Counted from the stretch's first letter, positions 35,195 through 44,914 are shown. The stretch is DNA of 64,000 bases from Jeotgalibacillus sp. ET6 (GCF_029667115.1 NZ_JARUIU010000007.1:62001-126000); one strand, 5' to 3'. Notes: generated from the sequence alone by a model not told the origin. Made by a program: numbers and translations.

Positions 35195-35887
35195 TCAGCT
35201 CTGCTGCGTCTGGTACACTTCTTCATACGGTTGCACGACCACAAATCCATTGCCGGAGAACTTCATCTGCACAGATTCTCCGCTTCCTCTGCCAAATAAG
35301 CTTTTCAGCTGAATATCTGTTACAAATTCCGGCTCAAGGTTTCCGGACCAGGCGACCGTTGCATTAGGATCTGTGAATACGGGTCTGTCAGGTGTAACGA
35401 GTAATGTAAGCGGCTCGTAGTGAGAAGTAAAAGCGACAAGTCCCTGTCCCTCTAGACGTACATTAAATAGTCCGCCGGCCATCATTCCCGCTACACGGCG
35501 CATGAGCTTGATATCCCAATCAAGGCCGTCCTGAAATGCAAGAAGGTCATTCCCATTTATAAAAATGCTTTCTCCCTCAAGATCCAAAACGGTGATTTTC
35601 TTCCCCATATCCGCTACATACAGTTTTCCCTGGCCATTGGCTTTCATTAGCTGAGCACCTTCACCACTGAATGCTTTTTTTACAAATCGCCCAATTCCGT
35701 GCTCTAACATTCCCTCACGTTCAAACTTGATGGCTCCCTCATAGGAAATCATCGATCCGGCTTTTGCCCAAACCTGTCCGTTTAGATTTACTTCTAAAAT
35801 CCGATCTGTTTCAAGCTCGAAAAAGGCACGTGCACTTTCTTCCTGCTTCGTTTTCTGAACAAATTGTTTAATGGAGTACTTTGACAT
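35195..35887 (-). CDS. AIM24-family beta-sandwich protein
   Basis: A 230-residue protein with the ATG at 35887, behind AAAGGAGGAATTTTTG (a TTG sits directly before the ATG). The AIM24/DUF124 pattern is clear: VWAKAGSMISYEG, a glycine-rich SGEGAQLMKANGQGKLYVAD, SIFINGNDLLAFQ and GQGLVAFTSHY, ending in GRGSGESVQMKFSGNGFVVVQ. The fold is a trimeric beta sandwich of unknown biochemical role, cytoplasmic in bacteria. Monocistronic with its own terminator. Confidence 0.9.
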   Translation of the reverse strand: MSKYSIKQFVQKTKQEESARAFFELETDRILEVNLNGQVWAKAGSMISYEGAIKFEREGMLEHGIGRFVKKAFSGEGAQLMKANGQGKLYVADMGKKITVLDLEGESIFINGNDLLAFQDGLDWDIKLMRRVAGMMAGGLFNVRLEGQGLVAFTSHYEPLTLLVTPDRPVFTDPNATVAWSGNLEPEFVTDIQLKSLFGRGSGESVQMKFSGNGFVVVQPYEEVYQTQQS

Positions 35888-36006
35888 CAAAAATTCCTCC
35901 TTTATGTGGATAGTAGGTACTACGTTTGGAAAGCCGAAAAGTTCTGATAGTAATCAAAAGAATTTAACCCCAGTGAAAGACTGTTCTCAAGTCAAAGTTC
36001 ATAATC

Positions 36007-36037
36007 TGAATACCTGTAATTCTGATTGGAGATACTA
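36007..36037 (+). promoter_or_regulatory. Sigma-G-like promoter of the ger operon
   Basis: TGAATA (36007-36012), an 18-bp spacer and GATACTA (36031-36037) match the sigma-G consensus (TGNATA and CATNNTA) at all but one key position. It lies 38 bp before the first ger start codon, consistent with forespore expression of germinant receptors. Confidence 0.75.
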
Positions 36038-36075
36038 GAACACAGTCGAAATGGACAAAAGAAAGGGTTTTAAAT

Positions 36076-37407
36076 ATGAATTCTTTAATAAAAGAAATTA
36101 AAGATTCAATAGGTGATAATGATGATCTTTTTTTCACTGAACATCAATTAACTGATCTTTCTGTCGTATTTATTGGTCTTAACAGCCTTGTTGATTTAGG
36201 ACCTTCTATAAAACAATTGGAAAAAATGGGACAAAAAAATTATTCAAGCAAAGAAAAACTTAAGCAAATCAGTCAGTTAGGGGAAATAAAAAGAAATGCC
36301 AGTGAGATCACTTCATTGCTTTTAGAGGGCAAGTTAATGATTGCCATCTCGCTCAACTCAGATTCTGTCGTAAGTGTAGATCCAGTCCCTGTAAAGCTTA
36401 ATCGTGCAATCGATCAGATTACAAATGAAAACACAATGTTAGGACCATTAGTTTCTTTTAATGAAGATTCACTTACAAATATAGGGGTTATGAGGAAGCA
36501 ATTACTATCTGAAAAAATTCGGGTTAAACATTTTCGTACGGGAATTCACCATAAAAAAGCACTTTCACTTATTTATTACGAAGGGATAGTTGAAGAGAAT
36601 CTCTTAGAAACTGTAGTAAAAGAAATTAAAGGCAATAGCAAAAGTGATCTTTATAGCCTGCAGGACGTTACTAAAATGCTGGGTATAACACCATATAGTA
36701 TTGTACCGAGAGTGAAAACAACCGAGATACCCTCTGAAGCGGCTCAATCATTGCTTAAAGGAAAAATCGTTTTGTTTTTAGATGGTCTCCCATTCGCTTT
36801 AATTCTTCCAAGTGTTTTTATTGATATGTTTTTTCTGGAGAGCGATAAAAATTTGACTTTTCCTCTTATGATCTCACTTCGTTCGCTCCGAATAGCTGGA
36901 ACGTTAATTGCTTTAATTTTTCCAGGTCTTTATGTAGCGCTTGTTGCTGTAAATCCCGAAGTTTTAAGACTGGAGCTTGCCTTATCTATTGCGCAAAGTC
37001 GTGAAGGAGTGCCTTACCCGGCATTTATTGAAATAATCATCATGCTTGTTGTTCTCGAACTGATCATGGAAGCAAGTGTCAGGCTTCCCAAAAGCATAGG
37101 TCCGACCATCACAATGGTTGGGGGGATCATTCTCGGCCAGGCTGCTGTAGAAGCACAGCTTGTAAGTAACTTGCTGGTCATTGTATTAGCTGCCACCACG
37201 ATCGCAAACTCTACAGTAATAGGGGTTCAAAATCTGATATCCATTCGTTTACTTAAATATATTGTGTTGATATTTTCTTCCGTTTTTGGGGTTCTTGGAA
37301 TTTTGGCAGGTGTTTTTTTTATTTGTGCTTATCTTGCAGGTGTTTCTTCAATAGGGGTGCCTTATTTAAATTTTAAACATTCAAAGGGTGAAGGAAATAA
37401 TGGATAG
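36076..37407 (+). CDS. GerA-type germinant receptor A subunit
   Basis: A 443-residue GerA family protein (PF03323): an N-terminal soluble domain (~1-230, including SVDPVPVKLNRAI and GVMRKQLLSEKIRVKHFRTG), then about five to six helices (from GKIVLFLDGLPFALILPSVF to the C-terminus) with RSLRIAGTLIALIFPG, REGVPYPAFIE and SVRLPKSIGP, which are strongly conserved. The subunit sits in the spore inner membrane and takes part in nutrient sensing or signal relay. It is shorter than most GerAA homologues (~480-500), having a short N-terminus. It overlaps the B-subunit gene by 8 bp. Confidence 0.93.
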   Translation: MNSLIKEIKDSIGDNDDLFFTEHQLTDLSVVFIGLNSLVDLGPSIKQLEKMGQKNYSSKEKLKQISQLGEIKRNASEITSLLLEGKLMIAISLNSDSVVSVDPVPVKLNRAIDQITNENTMLGPLVSFNEDSLTNIGVMRKQLLSEKIRVKHFRTGIHHKKALSLIYYEGIVEENLLETVVKEIKGNSKSDLYSLQDVTKMLGITPYSIVPRVKTTEIPSEAAQSLLKGKIVLFLDGLPFALILPSVFIDMFFLESDKNLTFPLMISLRSLRIAGTLIALIFPGLYVALVAVNPEVLRLELALSIAQSREGVPYPAFIEIIIMLVVLELIMEASVRLPKSIGPTITMVGGIILGQAAVEAQLVSNLLVIVLAATTIANSTVIGVQNLISIRLLKYIVLIFSSVFGVLGILAGVFFICAYLAGVSSIGVPYLNFKHSKGEGNNG

Positions 37408-38467
37408 AAGTGTACAGGTTGTTATGATGTATATCCTCACTCATCTAGGGCTTATTTTTTTTCTTTATCCTTCAAATATAATTGAAAGCACAGATCAAGG
37501 CCATTGGATTCCTATTTCTTTAGGAATTGTTATTCACATCATTTTTGTGCTTGTTTATTTAAAAGGACTAAGCTTTTTCCCGAGAAGAAATATCATCATG
37601 ATCTACTCCTCATTTGGGAAAGTGTACTTAATTTTATTCCTATTGCCAATATTTTTGTACTTTATTTCTGCTGTAACGATAACTGTTCGGGCTTATTCTG
37701 AAATCCTTACGATCATTTTTCTTGCGAATACTCCACTATGGGCAGTCATGGCATTATTGCTTTTTATACCATTTTTCTTAGCTATTCAAGGTGTTCAGGC
37801 GATCTTTAGAACAGGCATTTTAGTTTCATTTCTCTTCTTGCCCTTTCTTGTATTTATCTTAATCGTTTCTTTTCAAAATGTAGATGCTAGTTATATATAT
37901 CCTCTATGGAATAATGATTTTTCTTTCATGACAAAACAATCTTATATCAATAGTTTTTTTGCCATCAGTGGAGGTTTTTTATTCCTTGGATTTATACAAC
38001 CTGAAATTTCGTATAAGCACAAGAAAATTGTGATTGCATTTGCGGCCGTCGTTCCTGCTTTTATTCTTTCAGTTTATATTCCTCTTCTTACTTTCGGAAA
38101 AGCAACCGCTGAAACATTCCTCTTTCCGTTTGTGCTAGCGCTGGATACGATAACTTTGTCCTGGATCATGTTTGATCGGGCTACCGTATTTTTTCTTCTC
38201 AGTTTGATTACGTTTATCATGCTGTTTATCTCACTTGTATTATGGAAAGCTTCGATTATTATTCATCATTCGCTTCCATCGATTAAGCCAGTTTATATAG
38301 TAGTATCATTGACGTTTGTGATCTATATCGCTTGTTTGTTGATTCCTAACTGGCAGCAAGTCCAGATGCTTTTTAAGTGGAATTCAGTTCTGCGATTTTA
38401 CGTGCTCTTGACCGTCCCGCTGTCTATTTATTTTTTAGGGCATTTGTCAAAAAAGAAGGTGTATTAA
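37400..38467 (+). CDS. GerAB-type germinant receptor permease subunit
   Basis: Starts at the ATG at 37400, which follows AAGGGTGAAGGAAATA, giving 355 residues. The product has about ten helices and belongs to the APC-superfamily spore germination permeases (PF03845); the typical segments are VQVVMMYILTHLGLIFF, YLILFLLPIFLYFISAVTITVRAYSE and FLAIQGVQAIFRTG. In GerAB-like proteins the membrane pocket binds the germinant; the ligand cannot be named from sequence. It is preceded by an 8-bp overlap with the A-subunit gene and followed by the C subunit after 1 bp. Confidence 0.93.
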   Translation: MDRSVQVVMMYILTHLGLIFFLYPSNIIESTDQGHWIPISLGIVIHIIFVLVYLKGLSFFPRRNIIMIYSSFGKVYLILFLLPIFLYFISAVTITVRAYSEILTIIFLANTPLWAVMALLLFIPFFLAIQGVQAIFRTGILVSFLFLPFLVFILIVSFQNVDASYIYPLWNNDFSFMTKQSYINSFFAISGGFLFLGFIQPEISYKHKKIVIAFAAVVPAFILSVYIPLLTFGKATAETFLFPFVLALDTITLSWIMFDRATVFFLLSLITFIMLFISLVLWKASIIIHHSLPSIKPVYIVVSLTFVIYIACLLIPNWQQVQMLFKWNSVLRFYVLLTVPLSIYFLGHLSKKKVY

Positions 38468-38468
38468 C

Positions 38469-39539
38469 ATGTTAAAGAAAATGCTTATATTCAGTTTACT
38501 TCCGTTTCTCCTCTTTCCATTAAGCGGATGCTGGGATAACAGAGATATTAATCATCGAGTTATGCCGATTTCCATAGGTGTAGCAAAAATGGATGAAGGA
38601 TACAAAGTTTTTCTGCAAATCCCTGAGCCCTCTTCAGAAAGTCTTGGGACAAGAATCGTGACAGGAGAGGGAGAAACCATTAACCAAATTATCGATAACA
38701 TCAGCGTGAATATGGAAAGTGCCGTGGATCTGCTGCATGTGAAAGTCATTGTAGTAGACAAACGGTTGGCTGAAGAAGGCTTAAATGATTTGATTTCCGG
38801 ATTTATACGATCAAGAGATGTATCAGCTAAAGCAGTCATCGCTATTTGTGACGATAATATTGATCAATTTTTTGAGAGTATGGAAAACGCAGAAGGAGGT
38901 GAAGGAACCATTCTTCTTGATTACTTTGAAAAGTATTCCGGATGGGATCCTCACGTAGCGCTGTCAAGAGTATGGGAGGTCTATCGCAGCAGTCATTCCT
39001 ATACCAGAGATGTAGCAATACCAATGATAAAGAGAGGGCAAACAACCTTTCTTGAAATTGTGGGCTCTGCTGTTATTAAAAACGGCAGGCTGGTAGAAGT
39101 GATATCATCGGACGAAACGCTCCTTTATAACGCATTTAACAATAAAAGCACCAGGGGGAAAATTGAAATCTTAGATGATGCCAGCGTAATGATCTTAAGT
39201 AACGATACGGATTATAAAGCTGAATTTACTGATCAGACTCCGCACTTGCAAACCACTTTCAATTTTAGTGTCATGATACTTGAAACCAATGGAAATCCGA
39301 GCGCTCAGGACATTAAAATGAATTTAGAGGAGCTGCTACTAGATCGATATAAAGCCCTGATCGTGAAATTGAAAACAAGTGAAGCCGATATTTTAGGAAT
39401 CGGGCAGCATTTCAGAAAAGAAATACCCAGAAAAGACCTGAAAAATTGGCGTTCTGACTATTACCCCAACCTTGCGTTTAATCCAATCATTCAAGTAGAT
39501 ATACAAAATTATGGCAATTTAAAGCATACTACAAACTAG
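38469..39539 (+). CDS. GerAC-type germinant receptor lipoprotein subunit
   Basis: A 356-residue lipoprotein (lipobox LSGC at 18-21) beginning CWDNRDINHRVMPISIGV, the signature of the Ger(x)C family. It carries GEGETINQIIDNISVNMESAVDLLHVKVI, HVALSRVWEV and the C-terminal ILGIGQHFRKEIPRKDLKNW. It anchors to the outer face of the spore inner membrane and completes the A-B-C receptor. Just 1 bp separates it from the B subunit, so the three form one operon. No terminator is obvious; the next operon promoter follows 60 bp later. Confidence 0.94.
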   Translation: MLKKMLIFSLLPFLLFPLSGCWDNRDINHRVMPISIGVAKMDEGYKVFLQIPEPSSESLGTRIVTGEGETINQIIDNISVNMESAVDLLHVKVIVVDKRLAEEGLNDLISGFIRSRDVSAKAVIAICDDNIDQFFESMENAEGGEGTILLDYFEKYSGWDPHVALSRVWEVYRSSHSYTRDVAIPMIKRGQTTFLEIVGSAVIKNGRLVEVISSDETLLYNAFNNKSTRGKIEILDDASVMILSNDTDYKAEFTDQTPHLQTTFNFSVMILETNGNPSAQDIKMNLEELLLDRYKALIVKLKTSEADILGIGQHFRKEIPRKDLKNWRSDYYPNLAFNPIIQVDIQNYGNLKHTTN

Positions 39540-39599
39540 AATTATTAAATTACTTCTGCTAACAATGTTCTAAACCCAGGGATTCTTCTCCTATGCCTT

Positions 39600-39628
39600 T
39601 TGACGGAAAGTATAAGATAAAATATGAT
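39600..39628 (+). promoter_or_regulatory. Promoter of the second two-component operon
   Basis: TTGACG (39600-39605) and TATGAT (39623-39628) are 17 bp apart, a good sigma-A promoter 29 bp before the response regulator start. Confidence 0.75.
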
Positions 39629-39656
39629 AGAAGAAAATGGTTAGGGTGTTGAAACG

Positions 39657-40343
39657 ATGAAAGTATTGCTGGTAGAGGACGATCGGACGATTGCTGCTGG
39701 TTTGGACTATTCTCTTCGGCAGGATGGATATGACACGGTTGTTTGTCATAATGTTGAATCGGCGGGCCGCGTGATTGACGACCGGCTGAATGATATTGAT
39801 TTGTGCTTATTCGATTTGTCTTTGCCTGACGGCAGCGGCTATGACCTGTGCGAAAGAGTAAAAAAGCGGGAGGATAAGCCGGTTATTTTTCTAACAGCCT
39901 TTGACGATGAGGTCAATGTGGTGATGGGTCTTGATATGGGAGCAGATGATTATATCACAAAGCCATTCAGGGTTCGGGAGCTGCTGTCCCGGATAAAGTC
40001 CGTTTTGAGACGTTACCAGAAGCAGGCTGAACCAATAAAAACCTACATAGATATTGAAACTATTCGAATTAATACACTCGAAGGCAAGGTGCTGAAAAAT
40101 GGGGAAGAGGTCCTGCTGACGGCATTGGAATACCGCTTGCTGATGATTTTTGCCAATCATATCGGGCAGGTCTTAACTCGAGCCCAGCTTCTTGATCGGA
40201 TTTGGGATGTTGCGGGTGATTTTGTCAATGACAACACGCTTACTGTGTATATTAAGCGATTGCGGGAAAAGCTGGAGGCTGATCCGCAAAACCCTGTGAT
40301 TATTCGAACCGTTCGCGGCATGGGCTACAAGGCAGGTCAATAA
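39657..40343 (+). CDS. OmpR-family response regulator
   Basis: A 228-residue regulator with receiver (acidic pocket VEDDRT, phospho-acceptor in LCLFDLSLPDGSG, conserved Lys in ITKPFR) and winged-helix output (LTALEYRLLMIFANH; ending RTVRGMGYKAG). The paired kinase gene begins 1 bp after its stop. Together with the downstream ABC transporter this is the layout of BceRS-type or related antimicrobial-peptide sensing modules. Tandem GTCAC/T repeats upstream of the transporter are the likely targets. Confidence 0.92.
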   Translation: MKVLLVEDDRTIAAGLDYSLRQDGYDTVVCHNVESAGRVIDDRLNDIDLCLFDLSLPDGSGYDLCERVKKREDKPVIFLTAFDDEVNVVMGLDMGADDYITKPFRVRELLSRIKSVLRRYQKQAEPIKTYIDIETIRINTLEGKVLKNGEEVLLTALEYRLLMIFANHIGQVLTRAQLLDRIWDVAGDFVNDNTLTVYIKRLREKLEADPQNPVIIRTVRGMGYKAGQ

Positions 40344-40344
40344 G

Positions 40345-41361
40345 ATGTTGCGAAATAGGGAAATACGGCTCTACCTAATGTTCATGATTCTCATTGGTGC
40401 TGCGGCAAGTACTGGTGCGGCACTCTTCCTGCCCATGCCTGCTGTGTTGCTGGTTTTTTTGACTTCTGTTCTTCTTATAACATGCAGTGTAATTTTTACC
40501 CGATGGAGATACCGCGAAATAGGAAAGCTCTCTGACTATTTGCGCCGCATAAGCAACGGTGATTATACGCTGGATGTTCGGGACAACTATGAGGGAGAAC
40601 TGAGTATTTTAAAAAGCGATATATATAAAGTGACCTTCATGCTGTCAGAACAAAGCTCTTATCTCGAACAAGATAAAAGTAAGCTGACCAATGCCATTTC
40701 AGACATTTCTCATCAGCTGAAAACACCGCTGACTTCCATGACAGTCATGGCTGATTTGCTTAGTGACAGTCAGCTGAGTGAATCAAAACGGGCTGAATTT
40801 ACAAAGAATATCCTCAATCAGCTGGAGAGAATCGAGTGGCTGGTGTCTTCCTTGCTGAAATTATCAAAAATCGACGCAGGAACTGCCATGTTCAAAAAAG
40901 AACATGTATCCCTCAGAGAGCTGATTGATCGCAGCGTGCAGCCTGTGATGATTCCTATGGATATTAAGGAGCAGACGTTATTGGTAGAAGGGGATAATTC
41001 CGTCTCTTTTTCTGGCGATTTCCAGTGGTCAGCTGAGGCACTGATTAATATTTTGAAAAACTGTGTAGAGCACACCCCGGTCAAGGGGCATATCTCCATT
41101 ACATTCTCAGAGAACCCTCTTTTTACAGAAATCATAATTAAAGATAATGGAAGAGGAATTCCTAAAGAAGACCTGCCATATATTTTCAGACGTTTTTACA
41201 AAGGGAAAAATGCAGGAGAAGACAGTGTTGGCATTGGGCTTGCGATGGCTTACAGCATCATTACAAGTCAGCAGGGGGACATCGAGGTCAAAAGCAAACA
41301 AGGCAGCGGAACCGAGTTTCATATAAAGTTTTACCATCAGGGGAGAGGTTCGTCCGATTAG
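40345..41361 (+). CDS. Sensor histidine kinase with short extracellular loop
   Basis: A 338-residue kinase. Two helices at about 9-27 and 30-50 are separated by only a few residues, so it cannot have a large outer sensor and may respond within the membrane or through its ABC partner. A HAMP-like linker (YLRRISNGDYTLDV) leads to HisKA with the phospho-accepting His in ISDISHQLKTPL, and an ATPase domain with ALINILKNCVEHTP and the G boxes DNGRGIP and DSVGIGLAMAYSI. Its regulator is encoded immediately upstream. Confidence 0.92.
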   Translation: MLRNREIRLYLMFMILIGAAASTGAALFLPMPAVLLVFLTSVLLITCSVIFTRWRYREIGKLSDYLRRISNGDYTLDVRDNYEGELSILKSDIYKVTFMLSEQSSYLEQDKSKLTNAISDISHQLKTPLTSMTVMADLLSDSQLSESKRAEFTKNILNQLERIEWLVSSLLKLSKIDAGTAMFKKEHVSLRELIDRSVQPVMIPMDIKEQTLLVEGDNSVSFSGDFQWSAEALINILKNCVEHTPVKGHISITFSENPLFTEIIIKDNGRGIPKEDLPYIFRRFYKGKNAGEDSVGIGLAMAYSIITSQQGDIEVKSKQGSGTEFHIKFYHQGRGSSD

Positions 41362-41381
41362 GATATGGAGCCTCTCCTCTT

Positions 41382-41422
41382 AAGTGACTAAACTGTCACG
41401 ATAATAGTCACTTTAAAGTCAT
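41382..41422 (+). promoter_or_regulatory. Tandem GTCAC/T repeats upstream of the ABC transporter
   Basis: GTCAC recurs at 41395-41399 and 41407-41411, followed by GTCAT at 41418-41422, i.e. every 11-12 bp on one face of the helix. AAGTGAC (41382-41388) and GTCACTT (41407-41413) also form a 7-bp inverted repeat. A TACACT -10-like hexamer follows at about 41433. This is the expected form of an OmpR-type activator site in front of the transporter genes. Confidence 0.6.
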
Positions 41423-41471
41423 CTTAGGCAGATACACTGAGATCAGGATTTAAAATATGGAGGGAATGCAA

Positions 41472-42155
41472 TTGAGTATCTTACAAATCGAACATCTGTC
41501 TAAAATTTATGGCAAGGGCGACACAGCAGTAAAGGCATTAGATGATGTATCATTTACGGTTGAAAAAGGGGAATTTGTCGCGATAATTGGTCCGTCCGGT
41601 TCAGGCAAATCGACACTGCTGCACTTACTCGGCGGGGTGGACAGACCATCTAAGGGCAAGGTGATGGTAGACAATACGGATATCTATCAGTTGAATGAAA
41701 CTCAGCTGGCGATATTCAGACGCAGACAAATCGGGTTAATTTATCAATTTTATAACCTGATTCCAATTTTGACGGTAGAAGAGAATATGACCCTGCCATT
41801 GCTTCTGGATGAACACAAAGTGGATCAAAAACAAGTTAAAGAAATCTCAACGACTCTGGGGTTAACAAATCGTTTAAATCACTTGCCCAATCAGCTTTCC
41901 GGGGGGCAGCAGCAGCGTGTGTCAATCGGCAGAGCGCTGATCAGTAATCCAGCGATCATTCTTGCCGATGAACCAACCGGGAACCTGGATAGTAAAAACA
42001 GCGGAGAGATCATGGAACTGTTGAAAATGTTCAATAAAACGTACAATCAGACGCTGATTGTGATCACTCATGATGAAAGGATTGCTCTGCAGGCGGATCG
42101 GGTGATTGAGATCAATGACGGAAAAGTCGCCCGGGATGAGGTGATCCGTCCATGA
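41472..42155 (+). CDS. MacB/LolD-type ABC transporter ATP-binding protein
   Basis: The TTG at 41472 is preferred because GGAGGG lies 7 nt upstream; an ATG at 41457 would include that site. The 227-residue product has Walker [10 protein letters not shown], the Q-loop YQFYNLIP, signature [14 protein letters not shown], Walker [14 protein letters not shown] and H-loop ITHDERIA, the pattern of the MacB/LolD/BceA group. It energises the FtsX-type permease encoded next, with a 4-bp overlap. Confidence 0.93.
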   Translation: MSILQIEHLSKIYGKGDTAVKALDDVSFTVEKGEFVAIIGPSGSGKSTLLHLLGGVDRPSKGKVMVDNTDIYQLNETQLAIFRRRQIGLIYQFYNLIPILTVEENMTLPLLLDEHKVDQKQVKEISTTLGLTNRLNHLPNQLSGGQQQRVSIGRALISNPAIILADEPTGNLDSKNSGEIMELLKMFNKTYNQTLIVITHDERIALQADRVIEINDGKVARDEVIRP

Positions 42156-44719
42156 ACATCATCCACAAGCTGACACTGAGGCATTTAAAAGAAAATAGAA
42201 GAAGAACGCTTGTAACGATTATTGGCGTTATTATCTCAGTGGCGATGATTACAGCTGTTGCTACACTTGGTGTTTCGTTTCTTGACCTGATGAAAAGACA
42301 GTCCATTGCGGACAACGGGGAGTGGCATGTTCAATACAAAAATGTTACTGCCGAACAACTGGAGGCAATAGAAGAAGAGGAAAATAGCAAAAACGTCATT
42401 CTTTCCAATGATCTTGGTTATGCGGAATTAGAGGAAGCAGAAAATGAAAATAAGCCTTATTTATTCTTCAAGGGATACAATTCAGCAGGGGTCGAGGTAT
42501 TTCCCGTTGAGGTGACAGATGGACGTCTTCCGGACGCAGCAGACGAGATCGTTGTTCCTGAACATCTTTTGAAGGATACTTCGGTAGATTATGACATTGG
42601 CGATGAACTGACTGTTGAAATCGGAGAAAGGTATTTAGAGGAAGAAAGTATATTACTTGACCAAAATGATACTTTTCAAGATGAACGTCTCCAAATCGAA
42701 ACAACCAAAACCTTTAAAGTAGTCGGGATCATAAAAAGACCGGAATGGGAGCCTTCGTGGTCACCTGGTTATACAATGGTCAGCTATATTGATCAGGAAG
42801 AAATCGCAGCAACGGAATCAGTAAATGCACTTGTTACTTTAGAAAAAGTAAACAAATCGTTATATAAAGAAGCAGAAAATCTGGCAGAACAAAATGGGAT
42901 TGAAAGTGTCGGGTACAATGACGAGCTTTTAAGATATTACGGTGTGACGGATAATGGAAACCTTCAGACGACCATGTTTTCATTAGCAGGCATTATTATC
43001 GCTATCATTATAATTGGTTCTGTCTCACTCATTTATAATGCATTTGCCATTAGTGTTTCTGAAAGGGCAAGACATTTGGGGATGCTTTCAAGTGTTGGGG
43101 CAACGAAAAAACAAAAGCGGAATTCGGTCTTTTTTGAAGGAGCAGTCATAGGATTGATCAGTATCCCGATTGGCATTCTAGCAGGAATTGGCGGGATTTC
43201 CATCACCTTCCTGTTCATTAACTCCTTTATGGAACAGGCATTAGGTACAACAGAAAAGCTGGCTATTGTGGTGACACCCGCTTCAATTATTATTGCTTGT
43301 TTAATTTCCTCCGGTACAATTTTTATATCTACTTATATGCCAGCCCGAAAAGCATCAAAAGTTTCAGCAATGGATGCTATCCGCCAGACACAGGACATAA
43401 AACTAACCGCTAAAGGGGTTAAAACCTCCAGTATCGTCAGAAAAGCTTTTGGTCTGGAAGCTGAAATCGGCATGAAAAACATGAAGAGAAATAAAAAGAG
43501 ATATTACGCGACGGTTTTTTCACTTGTCATTAGCATCATCCTGTTCTTATCTGTGTCGTTTTTCACGAATAACTTAAGCAGGTCGGTCGAAATGTCACAG
43601 GAAAGCATTAATTTTGATATTTCAGTTGGCAGCAGCAATGGAGATACTTCTGAATTTGAGTCACTAGTCCAGTTGGAAGGGGTAACCGATTATAGTATTC
43701 AAAAAAACATTTCCCTTACTTCTCTGATCGAGGAAGAAAAATTTCCTGAAGGCTTGCCTGCATTAATCAATCAACAGCAGATTGAACTTCAAGATGGCAG
43801 GTATCCCTACTACGTCAATTTTTATGGTTTAAGTGAAAGCAGCTTTAAAGAATATGCTGCTAAAGTGGGAACCGATTGGGATGCTTATCAGGATGTTGAA
43901 CAGCCAAGAGCCATTTTGATTGAAGACATTGCTTTTCAGGATTTTGAAAGCTCCAAATTTATTGAAACAAAGTCTATTAATGCAGAGCCTGAAGAGACTA
44001 TTGAACTGCTGTTTACGAATTATGAAACGGAGGAAATCTCTTCTTTAGGAAATGTGGAAATCGGTGCATTAACTGATGAGATTCCGATGGGGATTAGTGA
44101 TACTGCGCATCTTGGTGGAATTGATGTAATTGTCACAATGGAAACTCTAGATCATCTCCTTACCGGACAGGCAGAAAGTGAAGTGACTTCAAGCCTTTAC
44201 CTTAACAGCAGTGATCCGATGAAAACACAGGAGGCACTCGAAGAAATCGTTCCTTCTTCAACCTATATCTATAATGTTGTTCAAAACAGAGAACGTGATG
44301 AACAGATAATCATGTTTTTATCCGTCTTCACATACGGATTCATTGCGCTGATTTCGTTGATCTCCATTGCAAATATTTTTAATACGATTTCCACCAGCAT
44401 CTCACTGAGAAAGAAAGAATTTGCCATGCTGAAGTCAGTTGGCATGACGCCAAAAGGCTTTAATAAAATGATCAATTATGAAAGCATTTTTTACGGATTG
44501 AATTCACTGATGATTGGCCTGCCAATTAGTTTCATTCTGATGTATCTCATTCATCTATCAGTAAGAGAAACATTTGAATACGGATTTGAACTGCCATGGC
44601 TCGATATCCTTTTTGTGGTCGTTGCCATTTTCATCATTGTCAGCTCAGCTATGCTGTACTCTATTTCCAAAATAAAGAAACAAAACATCATAGATGGTTT
44701 GAAGCAGGAAAATATTTAA
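42152..44719 (+). CDS. Large FtsX-type ABC transporter permease
   Basis: An 855-residue permease with two FtsX domains: one helix near residue 20, a ~240-residue extracellular domain, three helices at ~275-400, then a second set with one helix near 460, an extracellular domain (~480-705) and three helices at ~715-840. Conserved FtsX pieces are ISVSERARHLGMLSSVGATK and ISLRKKEFAMLKSVGMTPKG. Type VII (mechanotransmission) ABC systems of this sort extrude or displace antimicrobial peptides or lipoproteins rather than pump across the membrane. It is larger than BceB and has ten rather than eight or more clear helices only if each domain is counted fully, so the exact class remains open. Confidence 0.9.
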   Translation: MNIIHKLTLRHLKENRRRTLVTIIGVIISVAMITAVATLGVSFLDLMKRQSIADNGEWHVQYKNVTAEQLEAIEEEENSKNVILSNDLGYAELEEAENENKPYLFFKGYNSAGVEVFPVEVTDGRLPDAADEIVVPEHLLKDTSVDYDIGDELTVEIGERYLEEESILLDQNDTFQDERLQIETTKTFKVVGIIKRPEWEPSWSPGYTMVSYIDQEEIAATESVNALVTLEKVNKSLYKEAENLAEQNGIESVGYNDELLRYYGVTDNGNLQTTMFSLAGIIIAIIIIGSVSLIYNAFAISVSERARHLGMLSSVGATKKQKRNSVFFEGAVIGLISIPIGILAGIGGISITFLFINSFMEQALGTTEKLAIVVTPASIIIACLISSGTIFISTYMPARKASKVSAMDAIRQTQDIKLTAKGVKTSSIVRKAFGLEAEIGMKNMKRNKKRYYATVFSLVISIILFLSVSFFTNNLSRSVEMSQESINFDISVGSSNGDTSEFESLVQLEGVTDYSIQKNISLTSLIEEEKFPEGLPALINQQQIELQDGRYPYYVNFYGLSESSFKEYAAKVGTDWDAYQDVEQPRAILIEDIAFQDFESSKFIETKSINAEPEETIELLFTNYETEEISSLGNVEIGALTDEIPMGISDTAHLGGIDVIVTMETLDHLLTGQAESEVTSSLYLNSSDPMKTQEALEEIVPSSTYIYNVVQNRERDEQIIMFLSVFTYGFIALISLISIANIFNTISTSISLRKKEFAMLKSVGMTPKGFNKMINYESIFYGLNSLMIGLPISFILMYLIHLSVRETFEYGFELPWLDILFVVVAIFIIVSSAMLYSISKIKKQNIIDGLKQENI

Positions 44720-44728
44720 CATCAAAGC

Positions 44729-44800
44729 GAGCCTGAGACAAAGGTGTCTCAGGCTCTTTGACGGTTCGCTGTGCTTCAGGCGGACGCTTTACGCATGGAC
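44729..44800 (+). terminator. Terminator from truncated repeat copy C
   Basis: GAGCCTGAGACA (44729-44740) and TGTCTCAGGCTC (44745-44756) form a perfect 12-bp stem with a 4-nt loop, followed by TTTG. The next ~45 bp (GACGGTTCGCTGTGCTTCAGG and ACGGCG) match the inside of the dispersed repeat at 62049-62275, so this terminator is a truncated repeat copy. It closes the ABC transporter operon. Confidence 0.8.
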
Positions 44801-44914
44801 GGCGTTAAACGTTTCTGCTGCCTCAAATTCTGTTGGTCCTTACTCAAAAAGTAACATGTCTGTTCATGATGTATTCCCCTTTTTTAATAAAGAATGATGA
44901 GAAGTATGGTAATT

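Noticed and set aside
39657-44719. Direct naming of the operon as bceRSAB
   Set aside because: The permease is larger than BceB and built of two full FtsX units with two extracellular domains, so orthology is not supported.
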